Source: Pseudotabrizicola sp. (lineage in GTDB: Bacteria > Pseudomonadota > Alphaproteobacteria > Rhodobacterales > Rhodobacteraceae). Taken from it: 64,000 bases of DNA. The DNA lies in NCBI RefSeq assembly GCF_030684215.1, contig NZ_JAUXOV010000036.1, forward strand, positions 1-64,000, given 5' to 3'. The notes beneath the pieces are model-generated. The model was not told where the DNA came from, searched no databases, and was given only the letters and a program-made list of their open reading frames with translations. Shown here one piece after another: positions 10,070 to 18,810 of the stretch. Both the position numbers and the translations under genes were made by a program. Numbering within the stretch: position 1 is the first letter of the stretch; each line of letters begins with the position of its first letter.

Positions 10070-10224
10070 TGCACTGCGATCAGCGCCGCCAGCAAGAGGA
10101 CCGAGGCGGCAAAGTAGCTGATCTCTGCCTGCGCGGTCTGGGGCTGCGGGATCGGGCGTTGAAAGGCCTCCGCCAACGCTGTGGCGGGCATCAGGACGGC
10201 GAGAATAATATAGGGCAAGGGCAT
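10048..10224 (-). CDS. Small membrane protein (58 aa) directly after norD, absent from the ORF track
   Basis: Read from sequence: MPLPYIILAVLMPATALAEAFQRPIPQPQTAQAEISYFAASVLLLAALIAVQWLISRR*; starts 1 nt after the norD stop. Confidence 0.6.
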   Translation of the reverse strand: MPLPYIILAVLMPATALAEAFQRPIPQPQTAQAEISYFAASVLLLAALIAVQWLISRR

Positions 10225-10225
10225 A

Positions 10226-12118
10226 TCAGGTCTCCTGGGTCAGTGAGCGGTAAATATCAGGCAAGGCACGGCCAAGCCGCGCGGGGTCGGGCAAAAGGGT
10301 AAAGCCTGCGCGCCCAAAGATGCGGGCGAACCAATCCTGCCCGTCGGCATCGACGATCACACCATGCACGGCCTGACCTGTGCGGCGGGCCTCACGCACG
10401 GCTTTGTGGCTGTCTTCGATGCCATGAGTGCCCTCATAGTGGTCCAGATCATTGGGCTTGCCGTCCGTCAGGACCAGCAAGAGCTTTCGGGCCGAAGGCT
10501 CTGTGGCAAGCTGGGCCGAAGCATGGCGGATCGCCGCGCCAAGCCGGGTGTAATGGCCCGGTCGCAGGCCGCCGATACGGGCGGTGACGTCGGGCGTCAA
10601 GCGCTCGTCAAAGCGTTTGCAGCGGGTCAGGAACACCCGGTCTCGGCGCAGCGAAGAAAACCCCCAGATCGCCAGCCTGTCGCCCGCCGCATCAATGCCG
10701 CCCGCCAAAGCGGCAAGTGCTTCGCGCGTGGTGTCGATGATGCTGCGGCTGCCCACCACGGATTCGGTGGATCGTGAGCAATCCATCAGGATCGCCACCG
10801 ACAGATCTCGTTCTACAGTGCGCAGGGCGCGAAAAATGCGGTCGCTTCCCTGCCCGGTGGCACGAATGGCGACCTGAGCCGCGATCAGCGCATCAAGATC
10901 AAGCTCGTTTCCGTCCACCTGCCGGGGCAGAAGGATGCGGCGGGGGTGCAGCGCCCCAAACTGGTAACGCACGCGGGCAATCAGGCGCGGATCGGGAGCA
11001 AAGGTTTCGCCGGGGACCGCGTCCGCCTCCAGCACGCGGACATGGTCGGGCATGTAGCTGCGGGCGCGGTGGTTCCATTCGGGGTAGGTGAAGGTGTCGG
11101 ACAGCCGCTCATGGTCGGCATCCTGCGGCGCGAGATCCAGATGCAGACGCAGGCGGGTGGCGGCGCGTTTGTGGTGCTTGGTCAGGGTGATATGGTCCTG
11201 ATCCTCGGCCGCTTTCTGAGCATTTTCAAGGTCGTCATCGTCGGTTACTCGGTTCAGTCCCATGCTTTCAACCCATGAGAAGATCGACTCGAACCGGTGC
11301 ATGATAAAGCTGTCGGTGCGGTTGGCCTGTTCGTTATCTTCGCGCTTGCCCTGTTTGCGGGTGGCGGTGGCAAGACCGGGCGGCGCGCTGATGCCGTCTT
11401 CGGCAGGGGTGGCTGCCTGACTGCGGGCCAACCGGTCCAGCCGCAACCAGACCGGCAGCGGGGCAAGCGGGGTATAGCCGCGTGGGGCAAGGCCCTGTGT
11501 GTGGACCGGCCGCAAATCGCCCGTCAGCATGGCGCGGGCGTGATCCAATACCGTGCGCTCGGCGGATGATGTGGCGTGGTCTGGCATGACAGTCAGCAGA
11601 TGCGCGCATAGGGTGGCGTAGGGCGTGCGCAGGCCGGGGCACAGGTGCAGCGCGCACATGGTTGCCTTGGCCGTCGCGGCAAGGTGGCACAGATCACCCG
11701 CATAAGCATCCAATGGCGCCCCGTAGGTTTCTGCGCCTGCGGCCAAAGCCGCCAGCCACAGAAAGGCGGTGCGGTTCAGGGCGGCGGTTGGAAAGGCATC
11801 TATCACAGGTGGCAGGCGCAGGGTGTCACCATCAAAGCTTGCGACATGTTCCAGCACCTGTGCTTCGGCCAGTTGCGCAGCCATGCCCCTGCGGTGGCGC
11901 GAGGCGGTGGCGGGGCTTGCCGCAATTTCCACCCCCGGTTTGCCGCCAAGCGCGCGGAACAGCAGCGTGACGCTGGGGCGAACCGCGTCCAGCGCCACGG
12001 CATGTTCGGCGTAGCCTGCCACAGGCGCAAGTCTTTGAGCGACCCCGTGCCACAGGTTACCAACCGTTTCTTCCGGCTCCATCAGGTCCATCGGGTGCAG
12101 GGCCATCGGCTTAGCCAT
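10226..12118 (-). CDS. norD: Nitric oxide reductase activation protein NorD (VWA domain)
   Basis: VWA MIDAS-like DCSRSTE and LLLVLTDGKPNDLDHYEGTHGIEDS; located after norQ; start taken at MAKPMALHP rather than the longer ORF start 12166. Confidence 0.9.
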   Translation of the reverse strand: MAKPMALHPMDLMEPEETVGNLWHGVAQRLAPVAGYAEHAVALDAVRPSVTLLFRALGGKPGVEIAASPATASRHRRGMAAQLAEAQVLEHVASFDGDTLRLPPVIDAFPTAALNRTAFLWLAALAAGAETYGAPLDAYAGDLCHLAATAKATMCALHLCPGLRTPYATLCAHLLTVMPDHATSSAERTVLDHARAMLTGDLRPVHTQGLAPRGYTPLAPLPVWLRLDRLARSQAATPAEDGISAPPGLATATRKQGKREDNEQANRTDSFIMHRFESIFSWVESMGLNRVTDDDDLENAQKAAEDQDHITLTKHHKRAATRLRLHLDLAPQDADHERLSDTFTYPEWNHRARSYMPDHVRVLEADAVPGETFAPDPRLIARVRYQFGALHPRRILLPRQVDGNELDLDALIAAQVAIRATGQGSDRIFRALRTVERDLSVAILMDCSRSTESVVGSRSIIDTTREALAALAGGIDAAGDRLAIWGFSSLRRDRVFLTRCKRFDERLTPDVTARIGGLRPGHYTRLGAAIRHASAQLATEPSARKLLLVLTDGKPNDLDHYEGTHGIEDSHKAVREARRTGQAVHGVIVDADGQDWFARIFGRAGFTLLPDPARLGRALPDIYRSLTQET

Positions 12119-12908
12119 ACACCGATGCGATGACGTCACGCAGGGCTTGGGCGACATCAGGCTCATCTGTCAGGGGTTCCACCACTGCCGCTTGCAGTGC
12201 GCGTTCGATCGGCATTCCTCCGGCGATCAGGCTGGCGGCATAGATCAGCAGGCGGGTGGATACGCCTTCCTCCAGATCCATGCCCGACAGCGTGCGGATA
12301 TGCCCGGCCAGCCGCACCAACGGGGCCACCCGGCCCGCATCCAGCCCGCTTTCGCGCGCCACGACGGCGGTTTCGGTGGCGGGATCGGGAAAGCCAAAGG
12401 TGATCGACAGGAACCGCTGCCGGGTCGATGGCTTCAGCCGTTTCAGGATGTTCTGATAGCCGGGATTGTAGCTGGCAACCAGCAAGAAGCCCGCAGGGGC
12501 CACCAGTTCTTCGCCCGTGCGGTCGATCATCAGGGTGCGGCGGTTGTCGGTCAGCGGGTGCAGCACCACCGTCACATCCTTGCGCGCCTCGATCACCTCA
12601 TCCAGATAGCAGATAGCCCCCTCCCGTACCGCGCGGGTCAGCGGGCCATCGACCCATTCTGTCGCCCCACCGCGCAACAGATAGCGACCGATCAGGTCGG
12701 CCGCCGACAGGTCGTCATGGCAGGCAACGGTGTAGAGCGGGCGGCCCAACCGGGCCGCCATATGTTCCACAAACCGTGTCTTGCCGCACCCCGTAGGCCC
12801 CTTCAGAAGAAGGGGCAGACCGTTGGCATGGGCGGCCTCGAACAAGGCCACCTCATGTGCAACAGCGCGGTAGAACGGCACTGTCAGATTGGGGGAAAGC
12901 GCGTTCAT
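12111..12908 (-). CDS. norQ: NorQ AAA+ ATPase (MoxR-type)
   Basis: Walker A GPTGCGKTRFVEHMA, Walker B ICYLDEV; between norB and norD. Confidence 0.94.
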   Translation of the reverse strand: MNALSPNLTVPFYRAVAHEVALFEAAHANGLPLLLKGPTGCGKTRFVEHMAARLGRPLYTVACHDDLSAADLIGRYLLRGGATEWVDGPLTRAVREGAICYLDEVIEARKDVTVVLHPLTDNRRTLMIDRTGEELVAPAGFLLVASYNPGYQNILKRLKPSTRQRFLSITFGFPDPATETAVVARESGLDAGRVAPLVRLAGHIRTLSGMDLEEGVSTRLLIYAASLIAGGMPIERALQAAVVEPLTDEPDVAQALRDVIASVYG

Positions 12909-14251
12909 GCGGCCTCTCCTGTTGCGGTGCTGTTTTGCGCAATCACCTCACGCCGGACAACAAGCTGGCTGTAAATGAACAGGATTGCCCCCATAACCAC
13001 CGCAATGCCCGCACCAAAGCGCATCACATAGAACAGGCCCAGCTGGTCCTGCACATCCATGTAATAATCGCCGACGATGCGCTGCATATGGGTCTGGATC
13101 GTGCCGGCAAAGGTTAGCACAAAGGTCATGAACGCCATGCCACCCGTCATCAGCCAGAACGACACCATATTCATCACCTGATTATAAGGCGCACGCCCAC
13201 GCAGCAGTGGCATTGCATAGGTGATGATCGCAAGGTTCATCGCGACATAGGCACCAAAGAACGCAAGATGCCCGTGAGCCGCCGTGATCTGGGTGCCGTG
13301 GGTATAGAAGTTCACGCCGTGAAAGGTATGCAAAAAGCCCCAGACACCTGCGCCAAAGAAGGCCACCGTGGCAGAACCCAGCGCCCAAAGCAGCGCCGCT
13401 TTGTTCGGATGGGTGCGCCGCCCCTTCCAGACCATGATGAAGGCAAATGACATCATTGCAAAGAACGGCACCACTTCAAACGCCGAGAAGATTGAACCCG
13501 TCCACTGCCAGTATTCCGGCAGGCCGATCCAGTAAAAGTGGTGACCGGTGCCAAGGATGCCCGAGAACAGTGCAGTGGCCACGATGACATAAAGCCACTT
13601 TTCCACCACCTCGCGGTCAACGCCGGTCAGCTTCAGCATCAGAAAGGCGAGGATCGCGGCCATCACCAATTCCCATGTGCCCTCAACCCACAGATGGACT
13701 ACGAACCACCAATACATCTTGTCGAGGCTAAGGTTGTCGGGGTTGATAAAGGCAAAGATCCACAGCAGCGACAACAGCCACAACCCGGTCAGCAAAACGC
13801 CGGTGATTGCTGTCTTGCGCCCCGCCAGCACTGTCATCGAGATGTTCAAAAGGAAGATCACTGCCGCGACAAGGATGCCGAACTTGACCCACAGCGGTTG
13901 TTCAAGAAACTCACGCCCGCCGTGGATACCGACAAGGTAGCTGCCGACCGCCCCAAGGGTGCCGACGACAAGGATGATCAGTTGCAGATAGGCCAGCTTG
14001 ACCGACCAGATTTCGCGCTCGGATTCCTCTGGCACAAGAAAATAGGCCGCTCCAAAGAACCCCAGCAGCAGCCAGACGATCAGCGCATTGGTGTGAATCA
14101 TGCGGATAATGTTGAAGGGAAGCAGCTCTGACAGCGTGTTGGGCGAGATATAGATCCACCCCGCCAGCAATCCGCCCAGCACCTGAATGCCGAACAGGCC
14201 CATAGCGACTAGGAAATAGGCGTAAGCCACTTTTTGTGTTTGATATTTCAT
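12905..14251 (-). CDS. norB: Nitric oxide reductase large subunit
   Basis: 448-aa heme-copper oxidase-type: HLWVEGTWELVMAAI, GTGHHFYWIGLPEYWQWTGSIFSAFEVVPFFAMM, HGHLAFFGAYV. Confidence 0.97.
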   Translation of the reverse strand: MKYQTQKVAYAYFLVAMGLFGIQVLGGLLAGWIYISPNTLSELLPFNIIRMIHTNALIVWLLLGFFGAAYFLVPEESEREIWSVKLAYLQLIILVVGTLGAVGSYLVGIHGGREFLEQPLWVKFGILVAAVIFLLNISMTVLAGRKTAITGVLLTGLWLLSLLWIFAFINPDNLSLDKMYWWFVVHLWVEGTWELVMAAILAFLMLKLTGVDREVVEKWLYVIVATALFSGILGTGHHFYWIGLPEYWQWTGSIFSAFEVVPFFAMMSFAFIMVWKGRRTHPNKAALLWALGSATVAFFGAGVWGFLHTFHGVNFYTHGTQITAAHGHLAFFGAYVAMNLAIITYAMPLLRGRAPYNQVMNMVSFWLMTGGMAFMTFVLTFAGTIQTHMQRIVGDYYMDVQDQLGLFYVMRFGAGIAVVMGAILFIYSQLVVRREVIAQNSTATGEAA

Positions 14252-14260
14252 GGTTTTCTC

Positions 14261-14713
14261 CTAGCCCGCATCCGTGGGCGGCCAGCCTTGGGTGTCTGTT
14301 TGATCGGCCCAGCGCAGGAACTCTGCCAAGGCGCGCATCTCTTCAGGGGTGATCTTGAACAGCGGCATCTGACGCCGCCCCTCGATGCCGCTGGGTTGAG
14401 CAGACATCCAGCCATCCAACGTCTGAAACGCATCTTCTCGGTCGTCCATCACGCCCCAGCGGGTCATCACATTACCCAACTCGGGCGCGAAATACGCACC
14501 TTCGCCATGCAGGGTGTGGCAGTTGATGCAGCTGTGGCGCTCCCAGACATGTTTGCCAAGGATCACCTCGGGCGACAGTGGCATTCCGGCGGTCGAGACG
14601 TTCACCACATAGCGGTGGGAATGGATGGTCATGACAATGAACACGATGATGAAAAACAGCGATCCACCGTAAAAGATGTTCCTCGCCCGTGATTTCGTAA
14701 GGATCTCTGACAT
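14261..14713 (-). CDS. norC: Nitric oxide reductase cytochrome c subunit
   Basis: CINCH heme c motif (WERHSCINCHTLHGEGAYFAPELGNVM), N-terminal TM; upstream of norB. Confidence 0.97.
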   Translation of the reverse strand: MSEILTKSRARNIFYGGSLFFIIVFIVMTIHSHRYVVNVSTAGMPLSPEVILGKHVWERHSCINCHTLHGEGAYFAPELGNVMTRWGVMDDREDAFQTLDGWMSAQPSGIEGRRQMPLFKITPEEMRALAEFLRWADQTDTQGWPPTDAG

Positions 14714-14775
14714 TGGGTCGGTCCTGGCGATTGTTGCGGATCAGCTTGTCTTACGCAGACAAGCACTGGTGGACG

Positions 14776-14789
14776 TTGTTCCAGCACAA
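14776..14789. promoter_or_regulatory. Candidate NNR/DNR/FNR-type box TTGTT-CCAG-CACAA between norC and the DUF1858 gene
   Basis: TTGT-N6-ACAA dyad about 63 bp from both divergent start codons. Confidence 0.65.
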
Positions 14790-14851
14790 CGACGCAAGCT
14801 GTTGGCGCGGGCAGGTTAAGGGAACGGCACTCCAGCCGAAGCGGAGGCACC

Positions 14852-15061
14852 ATGTGCGGCCCAAGGATGGACGATCCCGATCTGCCGCTGGGCCTGCTGT
14901 TTTCCCATTGGCCTGCAGCTGCGAGCGTTTTTCTGTCGCATCGGATGGTCTGCTTTGGCTGTCCGATTGCACCGTTTCACACGGTGATCGACGCCTGTGC
15001 GGAATACGGGCTGAATGAGGCGACATTCCGCGCCGAATTGCGTGCGGCTGTTGGCGGGTGA
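14852..15061 (+). CDS. DUF1858-like small protein
   Basis: HRMVCFGCPIAPFHTVIDACAEYGLNEATFRAEL is a DUF1858-like CxxC pattern; divergent from norC. Confidence 0.65.
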   Translation: MCGPRMDDPDLPLGLLFSHWPAAASVFLSHRMVCFGCPIAPFHTVIDACAEYGLNEATFRAELRAAVGG

Positions 15062-15135
15062 CAGGGTCCGTGCTTTGCGCGGCCGTGCGGTGCAGGTGGC
15101 CCTGTCGGGCCTATCAAGCAAATACAAAGGCCTGA

Positions 15136-16347
15136 GTGATGTCTGATCCAATCCTGCCGCCCTATACGGGCCTTGCCCTTTTCAGCTATGGCTTTCGGCC
15201 GCTTTTCCTTTTGGCGGGTGCTTTCGCGGCATTGGTGGTGCCGCTTTGGATGGGGGTCTGGTCAGGCAACGTTGTGCTTGACGGCCCGTTTTCCACGCTC
15301 GACTGGCACATCCATGAGATGCTGTTTGGCTACACCTCTGCCGTGATCGCCGGGTTCTTGTTCACAGCCATCCCGAACTGGACAGGGCGGATGCCAACGC
15401 GCGGCTGGCCCTTGATGGGGCTGACAGCACTGTGGCTTGCCGGACGGCTGGCGGTGGCCGGGCTGATTGCGCTGGGACCGGTCGGGGTGATGGTGGTCGA
15501 CAGCGCCTTTATGGTGGCGATCGGTGCGATGGTCACGACTCAGATCGTGGCGGGGCGGAACTGGAGCAATCTTAAAATCGTCGTGCCGGTGCTGCTATAT
15601 TTGGCCGCCAATATCACCTTTCATCTTGAAGCGATGGCGGCGGGCCAGGCCGATTTGGGCCGCAGACTGGGGTTTGCCATGGTCGCACTGCTGATCTTGC
15701 TGATCGGTGGGAGGATCATTCCCAGCTTCACCCGCAACTGGTTGGCCAAGCGCGGGCCGGGGGCGTTGCCAGAGCCGTTCGGGTGGTTTGATGCGGGCAG
15801 TCTGGGGCTGTCGGCTGTGGTGTTGATCAGTTGGGTGATCTGGCCCCAAACCGTGATAGTCGGTGGCTGCCTGATGCTGACCGGGGCGCTGCAACTCAGT
15901 CGTCTGGTGCGGTGGCGTGGGTGGCGGGTCTGGTCAGAGCCGCTGTTGGGGATGCTGCATCTGGCCTTTGCCTTTGTGTCCGTCGGACTGTTCGCCATAG
16001 GGCTGACATCAGTTGGTATTCTGCCAGCCGCGACCGGGTTGCATCTTCTGGGTATCGGCGGTGTCGGGGGGATGACGCTTGCGGTGATGATGCGGGCGTC
16101 ACTGGGCCACACGGGGCGCGCGACAAAGGCCGGGGTGGCGGTGTCTCTGGCCTTTGGCGCTGTGGCATTGGCGGCGTTGGTTCGGGTGCTGGTGCCTGCC
16201 ACTATCGGGGTGTGGATCGCGGCGGCGTTCTGGACGTTTGGCTTTGCGCTGTTCCTGTGGCACTTTGCACCGATCCTTGCGCAGCCCAACCCTGCCCGCC
16301 GCAAACCCACGACGGCACCACCTTCAACCGCGCCCAGCACAGAGTAA
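15136..16347 (+). CDS. nnrS: NnrS family protein
   Basis: 403-aa polytopic: FSYGFRPLFLLAGAFAALVVPLWM...DWHIHEMLFGYTSAVIAGFLFTAIPNWTGR. Confidence 0.93.
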   Translation: MMSDPILPPYTGLALFSYGFRPLFLLAGAFAALVVPLWMGVWSGNVVLDGPFSTLDWHIHEMLFGYTSAVIAGFLFTAIPNWTGRMPTRGWPLMGLTALWLAGRLAVAGLIALGPVGVMVVDSAFMVAIGAMVTTQIVAGRNWSNLKIVVPVLLYLAANITFHLEAMAAGQADLGRRLGFAMVALLILLIGGRIIPSFTRNWLAKRGPGALPEPFGWFDAGSLGLSAVVLISWVIWPQTVIVGGCLMLTGALQLSRLVRWRGWRVWSEPLLGMLHLAFAFVSVGLFAIGLTSVGILPAATGLHLLGIGGVGGMTLAVMMRASLGHTGRATKAGVAVSLAFGAVALAALVRVLVPATIGVWIAAAFWTFGFALFLWHFAPILAQPNPARRKPTTAPPSTAPSTE

Positions 16348-16351
16348 CCCC

Positions 16352-16633
16352 TTGGCCAGCATCACGTTTGAACACGGCACCATCAACATTGATCCTGCGA
16401 TCGTGGCAAAGGGGTTGCGCCTCGATGCCGAGGCGCTGCGCGACCATCTGCGCAGCGGCACCGTGACCAGCCTGTGCGAAAAGGGCGAGGCTGAAGACGA
16501 GGGCAGGTTCCGGCTGACGTTTTTCTCACCGACCCGGCGGTTAAGGCTGGTGGTGGATGCAACAGGGGCCATCCTGACCACCTCGACCGCTGATTACAGC
16601 CGCAAGGATGCGCCTAAGATACAGCCCCGCTGA
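16352..16633 (+). CDS. DUF6522-like small protein
   Basis: TTG start LASITFEHGTINIDPAIVAKGLRLDAEALRDHLRSGTVTSLCEKGEAEDEGRFRLTFF; the ORF track's longer version (16154) overlaps nnrS. Confidence 0.55.
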   Translation: MASITFEHGTINIDPAIVAKGLRLDAEALRDHLRSGTVTSLCEKGEAEDEGRFRLTFFSPTRRLRLVVDATGAILTTSTADYSRKDAPKIQPR

Positions 16634-17309
16634 GTTCGACCAGACGATGCGGTGCGGTGACCGTGATCTTGCGCCGCTCTGATGCGACGATGCCGTCGCG
16701 CTCCCAGCCTGACAGCAGGCGGCTGACGGTGTGAAGCGTGGTGCCGGTCATATCGGACAGGTTTTGCCGGGTGATTGGCAGGCCAATCTCGATCCCGCTC
16801 TCTACCTTGTGGCCGGTTTGGGTGATCAGCCGCAAGATCGCGCAGGCCACCCGCTGTTCCACCTGCTGAGTTGCCAGCTCGACAATCCGGTTGTTCATCT
16901 CGCCCACGCGTTCGCCAACAACCTTGTAGGTTTCAGTCGCAAAGCCTTCATATCGTTTGGTAAACTGTGCCCACATTCGGTTGGGCCAGGCCAGCGTAAG
17001 GCAATCATCCGCCGTCATGGCCGTCGCGGGATAGGTCGTGCGGCCCAGCGCCGCGCCGATCCCGAACAACTGGCCGGGCGCAATGTGCAGGGCGATGATC
17101 TGATCACCCCCTGGTGTGGTTCGGATCACCCGGATATGGCCATCCATCAGTAGAAAAAACCGTTCTACCGCCATGCCTTCACTGAACACTGCAATCCCCG
17201 GATCGAAGCGCAAAGGCGTTGCTGCATCCAGAATCTCGCGGATTTGCGGACGGGACAGTCGACGAAATGGCGGCAGGTTGGTCAGCAGGCTTTCGTCCAG
17301 TTTCTTCAA
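16614..17309 (-). CDS. Crp/Fnr family regulator (NnrR/Dnr-like)
   Basis: cNMP domain + HTH (ITRQNLSDMTGTTLHTVSRLLSGWERDGIV); start reassigned to TTG at 17309 (LKKLDESLL) preceded by GGAGG; the listed TTG at 17339 lies inside a dyad. Confidence 0.8.
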   Translation of the reverse strand: MKKLDESLLTNLPPFRRLSRPQIREILDAATPLRFDPGIAVFSEGMAVERFFLLMDGHIRVIRTTPGGDQIIALHIAPGQLFGIGAALGRTTYPATAMTADDCLTLAWPNRMWAQFTKRYEGFATETYKVVGERVGEMNNRIVELATQQVEQRVACAILRLITQTGHKVESGIEIGLPITRQNLSDMTGTTLHTVSRLLSGWERDGIVASERRKITVTAPHRLVELSGAVS

Positions 17310-17325
17310 AACAAAGCCTCCGATG

Positions 17326-17339
17326 TTGTGACAGCACAA
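17326..17339. promoter_or_regulatory. Candidate NNR/DNR/FNR-type box TTGTG-ACAG-CACAA
   Basis: Perfect 5-bp arms (TTGTG/CACAA), 4-bp spacer, between the crp-type regulator and pseudoazurin. Confidence 0.7.
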
Positions 17340-17409
17340 CGAGCCGCAGCGAAGGTTAGCCTAGAACCGGAGCAAGACCAATCGCTTCCGTTCTCAGAAA
17401 GGACACCCG

Positions 17410-17844
17410 ATGTTCCCGAAACTGATCGCCGCCAGCCTTGCCGCTCTGCTGCTGGCCCCCGCTGCCCGAGCGGAAAACTTTGACGTGCTGATGCTTAACA
17501 AGGGTGCCGAAGGCGCAATGGTCTATGAGCCTGCCTTTGTGAAGGCCGCTGTCGGCGACACCATCACCTTTATTTCCACCGACAAGGGCCATAACGCCGA
17601 AGACATCAAGGGCATGCTGCCCGAAGGGGTTGAGGCATTCAAAAGCAAGATGGGTGAGGATTACGTCCTGACCCTGACCGCGGAGGGGCTCTATGGCGTG
17701 AAATGCACCCCGCATTACAGCATGGGCATGGTTGCGCTGATTCAGGCCGGAGCCCCGGTCAATCAGGCTACGGCGACGGCTGTGGTGCTGAAGGGCAAGG
17801 CCAAGACCCGGTTTGAGCCGTTGTTTGCGCAGGTCGCCGAATAA
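17410..17844 (+). CDS. Pseudoazurin (type 1 copper electron donor)
   Basis: ENFDVLMLNKGAEGAMVYEPAFVKAAVGDTITFISTDKGHNAEDIKG...YGVKCTPHYSMGMVALI. Confidence 0.95.
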   Translation: MFPKLIAASLAALLLAPAARAENFDVLMLNKGAEGAMVYEPAFVKAAVGDTITFISTDKGHNAEDIKGMLPEGVEAFKSKMGEDYVLTLTAEGLYGVKCTPHYSMGMVALIQAGAPVNQATATAVVLKGKAKTRFEPLFAQVAE

Positions 17845-17876
17845 GTCGCCCGGCAATCAATCGCACATGGCAAAAA

Positions 17877-17906
17877 GGGCGGCCCCGGTGATGGGACCGC
17901 CCTTTC
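17877..17906. terminator. Bidirectional intrinsic terminator between convergent pseudoazurin and nirV
   Basis: GGGCGGCCCC-GGTGAT-GGGACCGCCC followed by TTTCTTCTTT on + and TTTTTG on -. Confidence 0.75.
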
Positions 17907-17934
17907 TTCTTTGGGCCATGTTCAGCCTGTTCCG

Positions 17935-18744
17935 TCAGTCCGCGCCATCCCGCACCAGCCGAAAGCCCAGATAGTCGGGCGGCACCCCGGCTGCGCACCC
18001 CCCTGACCGCGCATCACGGATGAAGTCGATCACAAAGGCCCGGTGTTTGCCCTGAACAGCCCTCACCCCGCAATAGTCTGATTGGGTCAGGATCGCGGCA
18101 CCGTCCGGCGTCAGCGTCCCATTCCGAAAGCAGGTTCCTGTCCATTCCCAGATGTTGCCAGCCACGTCGGCCAGCCCGACCGTATTGACACCGAAATGCC
18201 CAAGAGGATGCGCCACAAGGTCTGCTTCGCCGCGCAACGACACCTCGCGCTGATAGCTTGCGATCCAGCGACGTGAGGGATCAGCGCCGTTGGCAGCGTC
18301 AGAAAACCCGTCCTCACTGCCCCGTTCTGCTGCCGCACGCAGCCATTCGGCATCGGTAGGCAGACGCCAGTTCTGCCCGGTGCGTGCCGAGAGCCACGCA
18401 GCATAGGCCGTGGCATCGCTGTGGTTGATCCCGGTCTGGGCATAATCTGTCCGCCCTGCGGATGGCACGGTTGGGCAGGCATCGTCAGTCGCGCAAAGCG
18501 CATAATCTGCCTCGCTGACGTGATGTTTCATAATTTGCAGGGCGGTGGCGTCCTGTGGTTTCTTTGGCGCATCGACGATCCGTGTTCCTTGCCGGAATTC
18601 GCCCGCTGGCCTGTAAGTCTGGCGCGCGGCGGCGAGGTGTATGATTTCCGGCCCTTCGATTGAAAGGCTCTGATCCGGCCAAAGCCCTGCGGCAGCGCCC
18701 AAAGCGACCACGACGAGTGACGCAATTGCTATCCGACGTTTCAC
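17935..18744 (-). CDS. nirV: NirV-like formylglycine-generating-enzyme (SUMF1) family protein
   Basis: SUMF1-like (MKHHVSEADYALCATDDACP...INHSDATAYAAWLSARTGQNWRLPTDAEWLRAAAERG...WEWTGTC); adjacent to nirK; start taken as GTG at 18744 with GGAGGG upstream. Confidence 0.82.
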   Translation of the reverse strand: MKRRIAIASLVVVALGAAAGLWPDQSLSIEGPEIIHLAAARQTYRPAGEFRQGTRIVDAPKKPQDATALQIMKHHVSEADYALCATDDACPTVPSAGRTDYAQTGINHSDATAYAAWLSARTGQNWRLPTDAEWLRAAAERGSEDGFSDAANGADPSRRWIASYQREVSLRGEADLVAHPLGHFGVNTVGLADVAGNIWEWTGTCFRNGTLTPDGAAILTQSDYCGVRAVQGKHRAFVIDFIRDARSGGCAAGVPPDYLGFRLVRDGAD

Positions 18745-18764
18745 GACTGCCCTCCGATCAAAAA

Positions 18765-18790
18765 GGGCGGCCCCGATGCCGGGGCCGCCC
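18765..18790 (-). terminator. Intrinsic terminator in the nirK-nirV intercistronic gap
   Basis: Perfect 10-bp stem GGGCGGCCCC/GGGGCCGCCC with 6-nt loop, followed on the minus strand by TTTTT. Confidence 0.75.
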
Positions 18791-18810
18791 ACAAGTCTGC
18801 GATGTCTCTG

